Assembly (NCBI GenBank): GCA_014526335.1 | Contig: JACTAT010000037.1 | Location: 14,296,105-14,360,104 of the forward strand | Length of the DNA stretch: 64,000 nucleotides | DNA from: Chrysaora quinquecirrha | Taxonomy: Eukaryota > Cnidaria > Scyphozoa > Semaeostomeae > Pelagiidae | Reading direction: 5' to 3' | Part shown: one piece after another, positions 22,801-33,900 of the stretch | Position numbering within the stretch: the first letter of the stretch is position 1 | How the letters are laid out: each line of letters begins with the position of its first letter | Notes under the pieces: model-generated | What the model was told of the DNA's origin: nothing | The model's database searches: none | The model's input: the letters and a program-made list of their open reading frames with translations, nothing else | Translations under genes and position numbers: made by a program

Positions 22801-25800
22801 GTAAGGTGTTGTATCTACAACAGCCCTGTTTAGGAGTTTCTTAGATGCCATCCATCCAGAATGTGTCTTGGCGAGTTGAACAGGAAATAGCGGTGATAAG
22901 GTTGTGTGGCGATTTACCTAGAAACCGATGTCACCTTTATTGATTTCAAAGACTTGGTAGCGGGTTCTTTACACCATGAAAGTAGGACGAATGAGTAGGT
23001 ATCGTGTGAAAATCCAAGGCTTCCAAACCTGTCTATATAGGGAAGTTCGATATATCCGGGTTTAGTTGAACTGGGACACAAGCGCAATATAAAATAACTC
23101 ACCGCATGAGGGATGTCTCCACAGCATCCATCGCAAGTTTCACATCCACAGCCAATGCACGTGTAGCAGTCATTAGCATCAAAAGTGTTGCAGCATTTTG
23201 AATACGCTTTGCACGAATACACGATCGCGGCACTTGAGAGACAGAGCTCAAAGATTATTAGGAATACCAGGAATCCAGTCAAACCGACACTAACATCTGT
23301 ATCGGGGGTGATGGAAATGGAGAACCCACCAGATTTGAAAAGACTTTGCGTCTTCTGGATACCAACAAAGTAATCCAAAGTCACACTGTAACATGCAAGC
23401 ATTATTATTGAGAAGATCAACGATGTGATGCTCAAGGCAAGAAAAGTCCCAATCTACAAATAAAAGCTAAAAGTAAACCTTTTTTATAGTACTTTCAAAT
23501 GAAAACATAAATGTGAGTCTTGATATTTCCAAGCCATTGAACATATGATTCACAATCACCGGCGTAGCTGAACATTTGTAAACGAACAAGAAGAGAGATA
23601 CTAAAAGAATCGGACGCAAAAATACGAAAAACGTTTCTTAGCACACTGAGGCCTTTCGAACTAACGTTCTTATCGTTCTTAAAAGTCGCACTCTGATGAG
23701 AACGTAAGTTCGAAAGGCCTCAGTGTTCTAAGAAATGTTTTTCTGTATTTTTACGTCCGATTCTTTTAGTGTCTGTCTTATTGTGAACATACTGTATAGT
23801 ATCAAATATGTAAACGAACATATATAGATGACCCCCGGGTACTTCATTGTCTAAATGACTAGACGTGCCGCCCGGTTATTCCAAACCCACCCATGTCTAC
23901 CGATAAAAAAATCTGTTCCTCGTAGTACACATGTATAGAAAAAACAACAAAATTTTTTACCCATTTGTACCAATATCTCACATGTTTGAACCCAATTTAA
24001 CGCCTGTGGCAGCTCTAAATGCCGCGAAAAGGCATTTGCACTGAATACTAAAACACACTTTTTATCAGGCTTTTCAAAGCAATGCATGTCTAAAGATTTT
24101 CACCTATTTTACTACCCATTTGTAAAGATTCTTTACGAAAGATCAACCCATATGTAAGGAAATTGGCGCTGAAAAATTTACCCATTTGGGCGGCACGTCT
24201 TGCATAACGAACAATGGAAGTACCCCCCCCCCCCCGGGAGATGACTATTATGAACGTTGGCCGGATTGCTGTTATGAACATTGCTCGGAGTACTGTCATA
24301 TTCAATCTCGTGATGCGGTTTTAGTTTTAGTGATGTTATTGAGGAATAGAAGAAAATTAATGTGGGTAGATAAATGAAGCCCTGGCCAAATGATGCGACA
24401 TTTTGTGCAACAACTGTGGCATAGAGCTGCAGAGGTAAATTTGGGTAGATAGTCAAATGATGCAACACTTCCCGTGCAACATTTCCCTGTATTAAAAAAG
24501 AACTGGGAGAAAGTCAATGATCTTGTTTCTATCGTAGTCATGCTCGCCCTTTTATCGCCTTTGAGAACAGGCTAAGGCTGACTGGGCTCTTTGGGGATCT
24601 TCTCATTGTAATCACTAATAACTCAGAACTGTTTTTTCTGATTCAAAGGACTTTTCATCCTACAATAATAATCCATCTTGCTTTGCCTTTGACATAATTT
24701 GGACAAGAGCACAGTAATGTGCTTTAGTGCTCGGTTTAGTTCGAGTTTACTTGCTAAAAGTATGCAAGCGTAACTGCATATAAAAAATGTTGCAAGATCC
24801 GGCCATATGATGCATCTGACATGTTGCGCAGTGCAACAATTGTGACCATTTTCAAACTTGATGCAACATCGTCCAACAAATAATGCAGGCTGCAACAGGG
24901 GTGATCAAACGACGCAGCATTGGGTCTGCAACAAGTATTGCATCCAAATTTTGCATTATTTCGGCTAGGGCTTCAAAGCATTATTTGCCACCCACACCCC
25001 CCCATTTGATTTTTCCTTGATTTTTTTAGAATACCCTAAAGGGGCCCCTTTAATCCACACCTCTAGTGAAATTACATCATACAGTTTTATAGCAATAAAC
25101 TACTGCTCCTATTAAACAAGTTCTTGCTCCTTGCTTGTGTACTATATGCAATGTAAAAGGGAAACAAAGCAGAGGTGGCAAAATGGGGGCAAGTGTGGTG
25201 TCATCACTGGCATACACATCTCTTATTAAATTCACAAGAAAAAAACTACTACTATTATTAAGCGTTAACATCTTCTCACTCTCTTACCATGCATCTGCTT
25301 TGAGATCTGTATGTACAACTTCCTATAACACCATTTACTAAAAACTAAAGAAAACAATTTTGATTTATTGGGCTATCAGTTTCTGAAAAAAATGTTTTCA
25401 AGTAATCACATTCACAAAAAACTATTTTTAGAATTTCAAGATTTGCTCTTCAGTTTCTGAAACAGCATCAAAAATAATGCCTAAATGTGCAAAATCAGTC
25501 AAATATATCAAACATTGGCTGAGATATGGCCATCGGAAGAAATACATTTCAATAGGAAATCACTGTATTTTGCGCTTTTTTTAACTTATTTAACTGATTT
25601 TTGCACAAATAAGCATTATTTTTGATGCTCTTTCACCAAATGACAAGCAAATTTCAAAATTCTAAAAATAGATTTTTGATGACGTCATCCTTGGGTAATC
25701 TATTGCTGTTACACTATCTTTGGAACAAAGAAAGGATGGGTGGGTGTGTTAAAACATGTGCAGTTCCAGTGCACCTCAGTAGCCAATGGACCAGACCCTT

Positions 25801-26319
25801 TAGAACTCCAATTCATAAACAAAATGTGATAGGCTAGGCCTGCCCCTTAAGAAAGCAAAACAGGTAGCAAATGTCAAAGGCTGCTCCTTTATGACCGTTT
25901 GTTGACCTTTACAACTGACACTCTAACACATACCGTATTACAGATATCATAAATAGCTATACTTTAGTCTTAAAACAGAGGTCTTAGAAGTTTAATCGGT
26001 ATTTAGGCCTTACCAGAATGCCGCACCAGACAGGAAATGCAATCCATGAGGTAAAGTATGGCACAACAAATATGTTTGCAATGCCAACAGTTATCTGAAT
26101 AAACCCAATCACGCATTTCAAGATGGAGATAATGAGAACAGGAGCACGCTTGTAACTCAATGGGAATGTAGTATAATTTGATGGCTGTGGTTCTTCATTG
26201 ACAATCTGCAATTCGGGCACATTGTGATTCTGGATCTGGTTCGAGACTTGATGGCTTCCTTCCTGCCTTAAATCTGACATGGCAACAGCCTGGTTTTCAT
26301 TATACGTTGCCCCCTTCAT
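16892..26319 (-). CDS. Fused double MS4A/CD20-like tetraspan, seven exons
   Basis: Exons (minus): A 26319-26014, B 25344-25288, C 23453-23103, A' 22205-21918, B' 20167-20111, C' 18749-18387, D 17710-16892. All junctions are phase 0 with good sites (CTG|GTAAGG, TTTAG|TTTTTAG, ATG|GTAAGA, TTGTAG|ATTGG, GCG|GTGAGT, TTTTCCAG|AAACTC, CTG|GTAGGT, CAG|GTGAGT, CTCAG|CGATAT), giving about 746 residues. Each A-B-C set reads like an MS4A core: TM1 (VLIISILKCVIGFIQITVGI), TM2 in the 57-nt B exon (FLVNGVIGSCTYRSQSRCM), TM3-TM4 in C, then SCKAYSKCCNT with a Cys-rich run. D is a Pro/Gln/Ser/Thr-rich cytoplasmic tail with a duplicated LAQAMPxxTPQxG motif. A' lacks a Met and begins KLEDQAYARY, similar to the D start RYEDRAYTHN. 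No D exon was found between C and A'. The alternative is two genes with an unseen first exon or a missing D exon. Confidence 0.72.
19200..20100. other. Intron B'-C' filler
   Basis: Noncoding sequence between exons of the fused tetraspan. A GGGCGGACTGGCA word near 19266 has a reverse-complement partner near 19705, but arms and ends could not be defined. Confidence 0.3.
20315..20835. mobile_element. PIF/Harbinger-like MITE, TTA duplication
   Basis: It begins GGGCGTATTTTTTGG and ends CCAAAAAATACGCCC, flanked by TTA at 20312-20314 and 20836-20838. A 3-bp TTA target and GGG-starting arms are the hallmark of Harbinger-derived MITEs. It is 521 bp and lies in the A'-B' intron. Confidence 0.8.
21510..21895. 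repeat. (AAAC)n-derived microsatellite/minisatellite
   Basis: A near-continuous run of ACAAACAAAC with interspersed GAAACAAGGAAAC and AGAACACAC variants, starting about 25 bp inside the intron after exon A'. It produces long but meaningless frames on both strands (Cys/Leu/Phe/Val-rich or Lys/Gln/Thr/Asn-rich). Confidence 0.95.
23591..23779. repeat. Long hairpin / foldback element
   Basis: The left arm ACTAAAAGAATCGGACG...CACTGAGGCCTTTCGAACT pairs with AGTTCGAAAGGCCTCAGTG...CGTCCGATTCTTTTAGT, arms about 80 nt with a few mismatches and a short loop containing AGTCGCACTCTGATGAGAAC. It lies in the B-C intron of the fused tetraspan. Confidence 0.85.
23833..24238. mobile_element. hAT-like MITE, copy 1 (GGGTACTTC family)
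   Basis: The left end CCCCGGGTACTTCATTGT...GACGTGCCGCCC and right end GGGCGGCACGTCTTGC...AATGGAAGTACCCCC form imperfect arms. AGATGAC flanks both sides (23826-23832 and 24239-24245). It shares long stretches with 53783-54165 (TGTACCAATATCTCA, TTTGAACCCAATTTAACGCCTG). The C/G run at the right end is low-complexity. Confidence 0.8.
24380..24960. repeat. Diverged tandem repeats with ATGATGC(A/G)ACA...GTGCAACA
   Basis: CAAATGATGCGACATTTTGTGCAACAAC recurs with changes near 24387, 24455, 24805 and 24905. Each has a TGATGC/CGACGC word followed by a GCAACA word. It is decayed with no clear unit length and lies in the B-C intron. Confidence 0.4.
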
Positions 26320-27236
26320 CCTTTCAGCATCTCATAGGAAAGTTGTAGTGAAATTAAACTCGTCAATTTTAGGCCCTCTCTTGTTTACTTCCTATACAGC
26401 TCATCCATTCTACAATTTTTCCTCTTTTCTCTAGTACTGACGTCATACTACCAACCTCTAAATTTCTGGAATTGTAACTGTAATCATTTTCGTAATTTAT
26501 GCATATTTCTTTCAACGCAATGAATTCCTACGCAGCCCCGCCTTTTCCTCTTTACGTTCAAACCTCATTTGCATTAACGTAAATTTAATTCCTTGTTTTC
26601 ACTTTATAGTTGTAAATAGTTAGAATAGTTAGTTCAGAAAATTATGGAAAACGTATAAGATTTCTTTTCTGACTCATCAAGAAAGCAGTTTTCGTTGGAT
26701 CTCTCTACGGAATGCGAAGCGAAACACGAAACAAAAACACAGACTGAAGGAAACGGCGGAATTTTTTGAATACGGAAAGTATTACTAAAACACGGAATGG
26801 AATAGTAAAATGCGGAACAACAAACTGCGCTGGGCACCGAAATGCACATAACTAAAATGAATTATAGATAGTTTCATTCATTTATAATTTGAATAACCTC
26901 TGCCAATTTGTTACAGACTTAGACTTACTCTCCACCCCCCTTTCCTCCTGAAGCTATCAACATTCATAGTAGTTGAGCAAGAAACAAACATAAACAAAAC
27001 AGGTCGTTTCCCATTAAAGGGTTTCAAGACCTCCACATATGCTGCTAGATCCACCCGCTAGATCCGTCTCTGCCGTTGGTTGTTACTTAAGACGTTGAAA
27101 CAAGAAAAAATGGCATATAATACGAGTACATTGTGCTTACAGCAATGGATTCTATAATTATGATATTCAATATCAATAGTCAAAGTCTTGCTTAGTGAAT
27201 GCAAAAACTCCAAATTCTCTATAATAGACTACATAC

Positions 27237-27596
27237 TGTACACGTTTTTTTTATAAGGAACTCGAGGCTGAAAATTCCCAAAAAATAAAGGAACTTTAAG
27301 GAACTGTTGAGGCTCGGATGAAAAACTAAGAAACTCTTTTTTAAAGAACAAGGCGGTTTGTACGAAAAAGGAACAGAAGTACAATATATTTCCCATCGTT
27401 CTTCCCCAAAAGGCTCCAATGATACTTAAAGTTTGAAATGAAGAATGGTTTATATGGATTTGCTGTAAAAATTAGTATTTATACATATTCCACGACAAGG
27501 AACAGTATAAGGAACTTTCAGCCTTATTTTGTTGAAAAATTAAGGAACTCCAGCCTCAACTCAGACTAAAGCTTCCTTATAAAAAAAACCTGTACA
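27237..27596. mobile_element. MITE with ATAAGGAA arms
   Basis: The left end TGTACACGTTTTTTTTATAAG is mirrored by CTTCCTTATAAAAAAAACC with TGTACA outside. The interior repeats AAGGAACT on both sides. TGTACA on both sides could be a target duplication or part of the arms. Intergenic between tetraspan genes. Confidence 0.65.
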
Positions 27597-27599
27597 TGG

Positions 27600-28250
27600 C
27601 GCTTAAAGCAATTGATTCTAATAATAATATTCGATATATAAGTCTAGGTAAATTTCAAAGCAAAATCCTTCTACAAAAGAATACCTGTTGCTTAAAGCAA
27701 TAGATTATTCTTATATGTATAAATAATGATATTTCATTACTATTTGACACATACAGCTATAGTGGCCATAGTCTAGCTAAGTGAAAAAAATCTACTAGAG
27801 AATGCCCGTTTCTTAATTAAAGCAATAAATGTCTCAAATAAAGATATTTGATATACATTTCGTAGCTAAATCAGCTAAATTAAAGAAAAAACCATCTGCA
27901 ATAAATTACATGTTGCTAAGTTGCTTAAAGCAATAGATTTAGCTAATCTAATTATTCTATTTTGATATATCTATAGGCTAGCTAAATGAAATCAAAAGCC
28001 TTAAGTTGTAGAATACATGTTGTTTTAAAGCAATGGATTATTCTCATAATGATATTTGATACACATATTGTAGTTAAACCAGCAAAATGAAAACAGAAAC
28101 CTTCTACAGTAGAATACATGTTGCTAAGTTGCTTAAAGCAATAGATTATTCTAGTAATGACATTTGATGAAACATTTTCTATCAATAGAATACATGATAC
28201 TTAAAAAAATTCGATATATAGCTACTATACTCTCGCGAAATGAAAGAAAA
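27600..28250. repeat. Degenerate AT-rich tandem repeat (GCTTAAAGCAATAGATT)
   Basis: GTTGCTTAAAGCAATAGATTATTCT...TAATGATATTTGATA...CTAGCTAAATGAAA recurs at about 27600, 27690, 27810, 27920, 28030 and 28130, spaced roughly 100 bp. Start and end are diffuse. Confidence 0.6.
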
Positions 28251-28325
28251 CATTTCGTGCAACGTAGAAACCATTCCATGTTAAATTCGCTTCTGGTTAA
28301 TACAGACTATCAAACTACTGATTTA

Positions 28326-28931
28326 CTCATAGGTGCCTAATTGCTAGGGAGGTCAAAGTAAGCAGTGGGGGCTGGAACATCATTCAGATTCTAATTAGCG
28401 GGTGGGAAAAATAAACGGGAGTCGGAATTTGTTTGACAAACTATGCCAGGAAACTCTGGAAAACGGCGAACGGGCCCTATAGTCCTTATAAACAAATAGA
28501 GTGTATATGTAGAATCTCATACCAAAAGAGTCACAGTAAAATAAATAAAAATTTTAAACTCCAATATTAATGCAAATCTCAATAAGCAGGTGGTCCTAAT
28601 AAATAAATAAGGACCGGGGGTAGCTGCGTAACTTATGTTACCTTTAGTTTCAAAACTAAGTTCCCCCAAGCTTTAGGGGCCCCTCGGGGCCAAAGCGAAA
28701 CGGTTATTATTTTCTTGAAACTGGTAATATTGGTGTAATAGTCGTGTGAAGCGCCTAAAGTCTGTTGGATATCTCAGTCTGAGTGTCTATATTCTTTACT
28801 GATGCCAATAACCTGGGGGCCCCGAATTGAAAAATACCCAAGGGCCCGTTTGCGTCTGTTACGCCAATGGCCAGGGTTGGAAATCTTCCAAAAAAGTAAT
28901 TAGCGGGCGGAGGCAATAAGACACCTAAGAG
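28326..28931. mobile_element. TA-target MITE (CTCTTAGGTGCC family), copy with inner insertion
   Basis: CTCATAGGTGCCTAATTGCT at the left and the inverse AGCGGGCGGAGGCAATAAG with CACCTAAGAG at the right. The interior (TTTGTTTGACAAACT, GGGCCCTATAG) matches 34389-34741 colinearly, but it carries roughly 250 bp extra between GTCCTAATAA and CCAGGGTTGG, probably a nested insertion. Confidence 0.75.
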
Positions 28932-29825
28932 TCAAAACGAAGAAAACCAATTTACTCAATACATGAAGATTAATAGAGTATCCAAAATTATGACATTGCG
29001 TTATTTGCTGTGGCTGCAAAATCCTTTATGGTGCAAATGCGGCAACATGTTCTTTAATATATGCAATGTGCGTCGTGCTTCCCTCAGGTGTAAAATGAAA
29101 ACCAATGATCTTGCACCGAATAACGGCGAAGCTTGCTGTAAATAAGAATGAATTAAGTAAAAAAAAAATGGCTTAATTCTTGGATATCCTTCTGTTATAA
29201 GGGGATCCTGTGGATTTCGAAAACAGTAGACTTCGCAGGAAAAAGTTTCCTGTACCACAAAAAATGGTTGGCGAGAACAGCAGACTAATCGAACAAACTG
29301 CGACTTTTCCAGTTTAGGGGCAAAGACATGCCAAACCAGCGCCATATTAAAGTTTATACAAACATGTCATTTCCGTAAACGGCCGACGGCATTCAAAAAT
29401 TTTGAAATGTTTTCGATGAAAAATCCTATAAAGCACCTATAAAGTCTAGGTTCTCAAAGTTTTACTATTGCGGCGCTTTTATCGATTTTACGAGCTTTCG
29501 ACGTTAAAGGTTTTATTACGGCTTAGAGCGAGTCGGGTAACAAGTTTCTCCAACTTCATTTTTTTGCGGTCAAAGCCTTTCTGGAAGCGGGAATGCTCAA
29601 AAAATTAAAAACACAGGCTCTTGGTTGGATAGTGAAATTTCGTACATAGACTAAATTTTAGATGCTTTATACGATTTTTGCATCAAAAATTCGATATCTC
29701 ATGAGATTTGGAAAAATTTCAATGCTGTCAGCAGTGTACCGAAATGACCTATTTCGAAGTCTTCAGAAAAGAGAGGGCACCCACTGAAAACAGAAGCTGA
29801 CCGAAAAAAAAATACCAAAGAATTA

Positions 29826-30209
29826 CCGTAAATCCTCAAATAAGCCCCCGGGGTGTTATTTGCAAAAATAATTTTTACGGTGGGGGCTTACTCGAGGGAA
29901 GGGCTTGTTTTTCAATTCAATGTTTCTACAGTGTTGTCGAAAGTATAGCAGAGAGAAAAATCTGTACTTTTTATCAAAATCAGCTGTTTGCCATGGCTGC
30001 TTATTGGTTGAATTGATAGTAAAACCTGTCAGGACTAGCTTGTTTGGTGTTTTAATTAGTTGAAAGATGCATTATAGACAGAAAAAAATTCATGAATCCT
30101 TCGAATAATCCCCAATTGGGGTTTACTCGAAGAGAGGGATTATTTGCGCAAATGGATTCTTAGGTGGGGCTTCTTATTCGAAGATGGAGGCTTATTCGAG
30201 GATTTTCGG
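29826..30209. mobile_element. TA-target MITE with CCGTAAATCCTC arms
   Basis: The left end CCGTAAATCCTCAAATAAGC and right end GCTTATTCGAGGATTTTCGG are imperfect inverse copies flanked by TA. The interior repeats TTACTCGA and TTATTCGA words. A partial relative with TTATTCGAGGTGGGGGCTTA lies near 54690-54800. Confidence 0.75.
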
Positions 30210-30920
30210 TATGCTGACATTTCGTCACTACTGGGAAAGGATAATCGCATCTGGCAATCGTGCACACCGCAATGCTCTGCATACAGTATTCTTTCAAGCA
30301 GTTAAGTCCAAAAGAATTAGGAAGCACCAGGGACCCAGCACTTGAATAGACATCCCTTTTACTTAAAGAATAATGTCCTATGAACAGTTTTTGAGTTTTT
30401 AAAAATTGAGATAAACAGCAGAAACTTTTTCGGACATCGTCGCGTTTTGATTTTCGTGCCGTCATAAGATTTGGCGCCACGGCAGCTACTTCGCAGATTT
30501 GCGTCGCACTTGTTTTGTGAAACAATAAAAAAAACAAGGTTTCAATGCGTCATATATCGGATTGTCATGACTACCCTGTGTCGCCACACATCACCTCAAG
30601 ACTGCGATGATTTTTATGATGATTTGCGGAGCGTCAAATACCGGATTGAGTCGTCATAGTGTAACTGAAAGCCCAATTCAATGCAAAATTCATAGCGCGA
30701 AAAGGCATGCCACACCACCCATAAATATGGGTGGGTTATTTTACCCCTGAAATTCTAAAAACATGGGTGTGTTTCTTACCCTAACCCACATTATCTTATT
30801 ATAAGGTACTAGGAAATCGAAGAGAATTTTAAAAATTTACTTTTTGTTGCAAACAATCGAAAAGAAATCATTCAAAAAGTCCGACTTTGACGTACTTGTT
30901 GCTGTCCAAGTTCAAGCAAG

Positions 30921-33900
30921 TTAACAAGCCTGCGGCATTTGAATCTGGGCAGTAGCTCCAGCAGGTATGACCGGAGCATTAACTCCTCGTGGTGGAACAT
31001 CTGCTTGCTGATTTGAGTTGATATCTTGAATTGTGACATGAATTGTATGGTCATCCATTGCAGAGGTAGTAACAGAAGCAGCATGAATAGGTTGGGAAAT
31101 TCCAGGAAGGCTGACGATGACATTAGTCACAGCAGAGCGGGCAGGTGCAATCTGGTTTTGCCATTTTTGGTTTCCATTCGCTGCATTTGTCGAAGTCTAA
31201 TGAAGAAGGATACAAGAGGTTGCTGTGACTCTAATGGAGATTCACAATGAGAAATATAATGAATGGTTTGACGATTTTAACGAGTTTTTTGAAGTACCGT
31301 ATTTGTCCTCAATTCAATGATTGGCCTTTGCATGGCAAATAGTGATGTAAGAGAGATCACGTGAAAGAACGTTACTATTAACTGAAAACGCGCAGTGTCC
31401 TTAACAACCTTACTTCTCAAATTTTAATCTTTTTTTGGTAAATGAATTTTCGGCATTGTAGACTAGTACCTCAATAAAAAGAGCCTCTCTCGAATTGCTA
31501 TTGCCTAGAGAGGGCCGATGGTAAGATGAGTGCATTCGAGTGAATACAGTATTTCATTGCCAGATGGAAAGCTCCGCGGAAAGGTCGCTCAAGACCGGAC
31601 GTTTACCGAAATTGATTTTCTGTCCCTCTGTAACAGGATATTGACGAGAAAACTCGAACAAAATGCAAAAAACAAAAATTGTTCTTATACTGTTTTACAT
31701 GGGAGCATACCTCAGGTCGCCCTCAGTTAGCAATGTTGTCATGGGGTTTCTACTGCGTGTGTTGAAATTGGAGGTTTACGACCAGGTTTCCAAAGGAATC
31801 GTTACACGTTGTGCAAGTTGCACAACTTGCATGTACACTACGATTTTACAATTCCGATAATTCGCTTTAATTCCGTCTCTCCATATATAAAAGGCAGGCA
31901 GAATGTTGCAGGCACTACTTACTAAGTAGCACTTGGCACCAGGCACCAGAGGGTAAAAGTCAAATAAGAGATAATTGACATTGGAAATCATAATGCTATA
32001 CACTCTTTTTTATAAGAAACTAAGACATATATCAGTGCTCAAAGTTTCTTAATTTTTTTAGAATTTTTGTACTTAAAGTTTCTTAGCAGTTTCTTAGGGA
32101 TTAAAATTTTTTTAATGCCAAAACAGGTAATTGACACTTACATTGGACAATTAGAAGAAGCAATACAATGCATGTTTACAAGAGTTTTTTTGTAAAAAAT
32201 GCTCTTTACGTGTAACAGAAGTTCGTTTCTCAAAGCTATATTTCTACTTCTAAAGATTGTTGAGACCTGCGAGTCCCTTATCATTTTGTGTCGAGTACTG
32301 AAAGTCTCTTAAGAAATATTGATCACTGTACTGAGTTTCTTATAAACGAGATTCTTTTAAAAAAAGAGTGTATACTACTATATTGACATATATATGTATA
32401 TATGTATATATACAGTACATACATACCGTGCTGGTATCACATTCACAGCAACCAATACAAGTGCAGCAATCATTTCCATTACATGTATTGCAGCATTTTG
32501 AGTACGCCTTACATGAGAGTACTACTGCAGAAATTGAAAGGCATAGCTCAAACAGCATCAGGAATACCATGAAACTTGATAGCCCAATGCCAATATTTTT
32601 AACATACAGTGGGAAGAGCTCATAATAACGGCAGGAAGTTGAACCATAGTATTTGCAAGCATAATACAGGTAATACTCATCAAAGTAGAATATCGCTTCA
32701 GAGAAAACTGGCAGCATGGACAGAGACAAGATCAGAGATGTTATGCTCAAACCAAGAAATGCTCCAATCTGAAAAATGAAAATATGTATCTTCGATACAC
32801 TCATTTTTTTTAAAGGAAACTGCGCTCTTAAACATATGGGAACCGTTTCTTAACTTTTTAAGACCTATAATGTAGTACAAGTTTCTTGCAGATTTCCTAA
32901 ACATGAAAATAGAAATTGTGTGCATTTCACAAAATACTCTTTTGGACCCATTTTATGAGTAGTATGGTGATCTCAGCCGTCAAAATATGGACAATTTTGG
33001 AATCCACCCTTAAGTAGAATAGTTTCTGGGAAAAAGTATTTCATAAACATTACACAATCCACATCAGTAAAATGGAATGCTGAATCTATAAAGAGGGTGG
33101 TAAGGTAAAGGGTATTTCGGGAAATGTGATTGACCATATTTTTATGTTCGAAGAATTTCGAACATATTGGTGTGGGGTGGATGTCACTCACTCACTCACT
33201 CACTCACTCACTCACTCACTCACTCACTCACTCACTCACTCACTTACTAACTTACTAACTAACCAACGCTTGAACAATGGAAAACGTGTAACAATAGGAC
33301 CATTGTCAAGAATGACATTAGGGCCATCGTCTCGGCCATTTATGCGCAATTTGCGGTTGGTTCTTCACAATCAAGGCCCCTTTGTCAATTTAAGGTCATG
33401 TGACAATTTTTCTCCTCGCACAAGCTTGATTGCATATGACTCATGTTGTTTACCAAATGAAGCTGGCAAATTGCCACCTTGGTTTGGTAAATGACATTTC
33501 ACGCATTTTCAACATTGATCAAAGAGTCTTAGCAAAGAGCGGCAATTTCAAAACAGCTTTCAAAACAAATCGTCATTATTATCATCCTCACCATGAAAAT
33601 CGTCATAATAATTATAATAATAATAATAATAATAATAATCACCATCGTCATCATCATCATCATCATGATTACCATCACCATCATGGATGGTGTGGCTGCT
33701 GCAAGATCTAAAAGAACGGCCCACCACCACAATCACCCCTATCACCACCACAACAACCACCCCTACAACCATCACCCCGTCACCCCTATCACAACCACCG
33801 CCCCCTATCACCACCACCACAACCACCCCTACAACCATCACCACGACCACATCACCACCACAACCACCCCTACAACCATCACCACGATCACCCCTATCAC

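Noticed and set aside
24210..24235. G/C homopolymer as a special regulatory or quadruplex site
   Set aside because: Runs of C/G occur at the ends of several MITE copies (24.2, 53.8, 55.7, 58.3 kb), so they are part of element termini and prone to sequencing error.
33183..33245. CRISPR-like array
   Set aside because: Simple (CACT)n with no spacers, in a eukaryotic intron.
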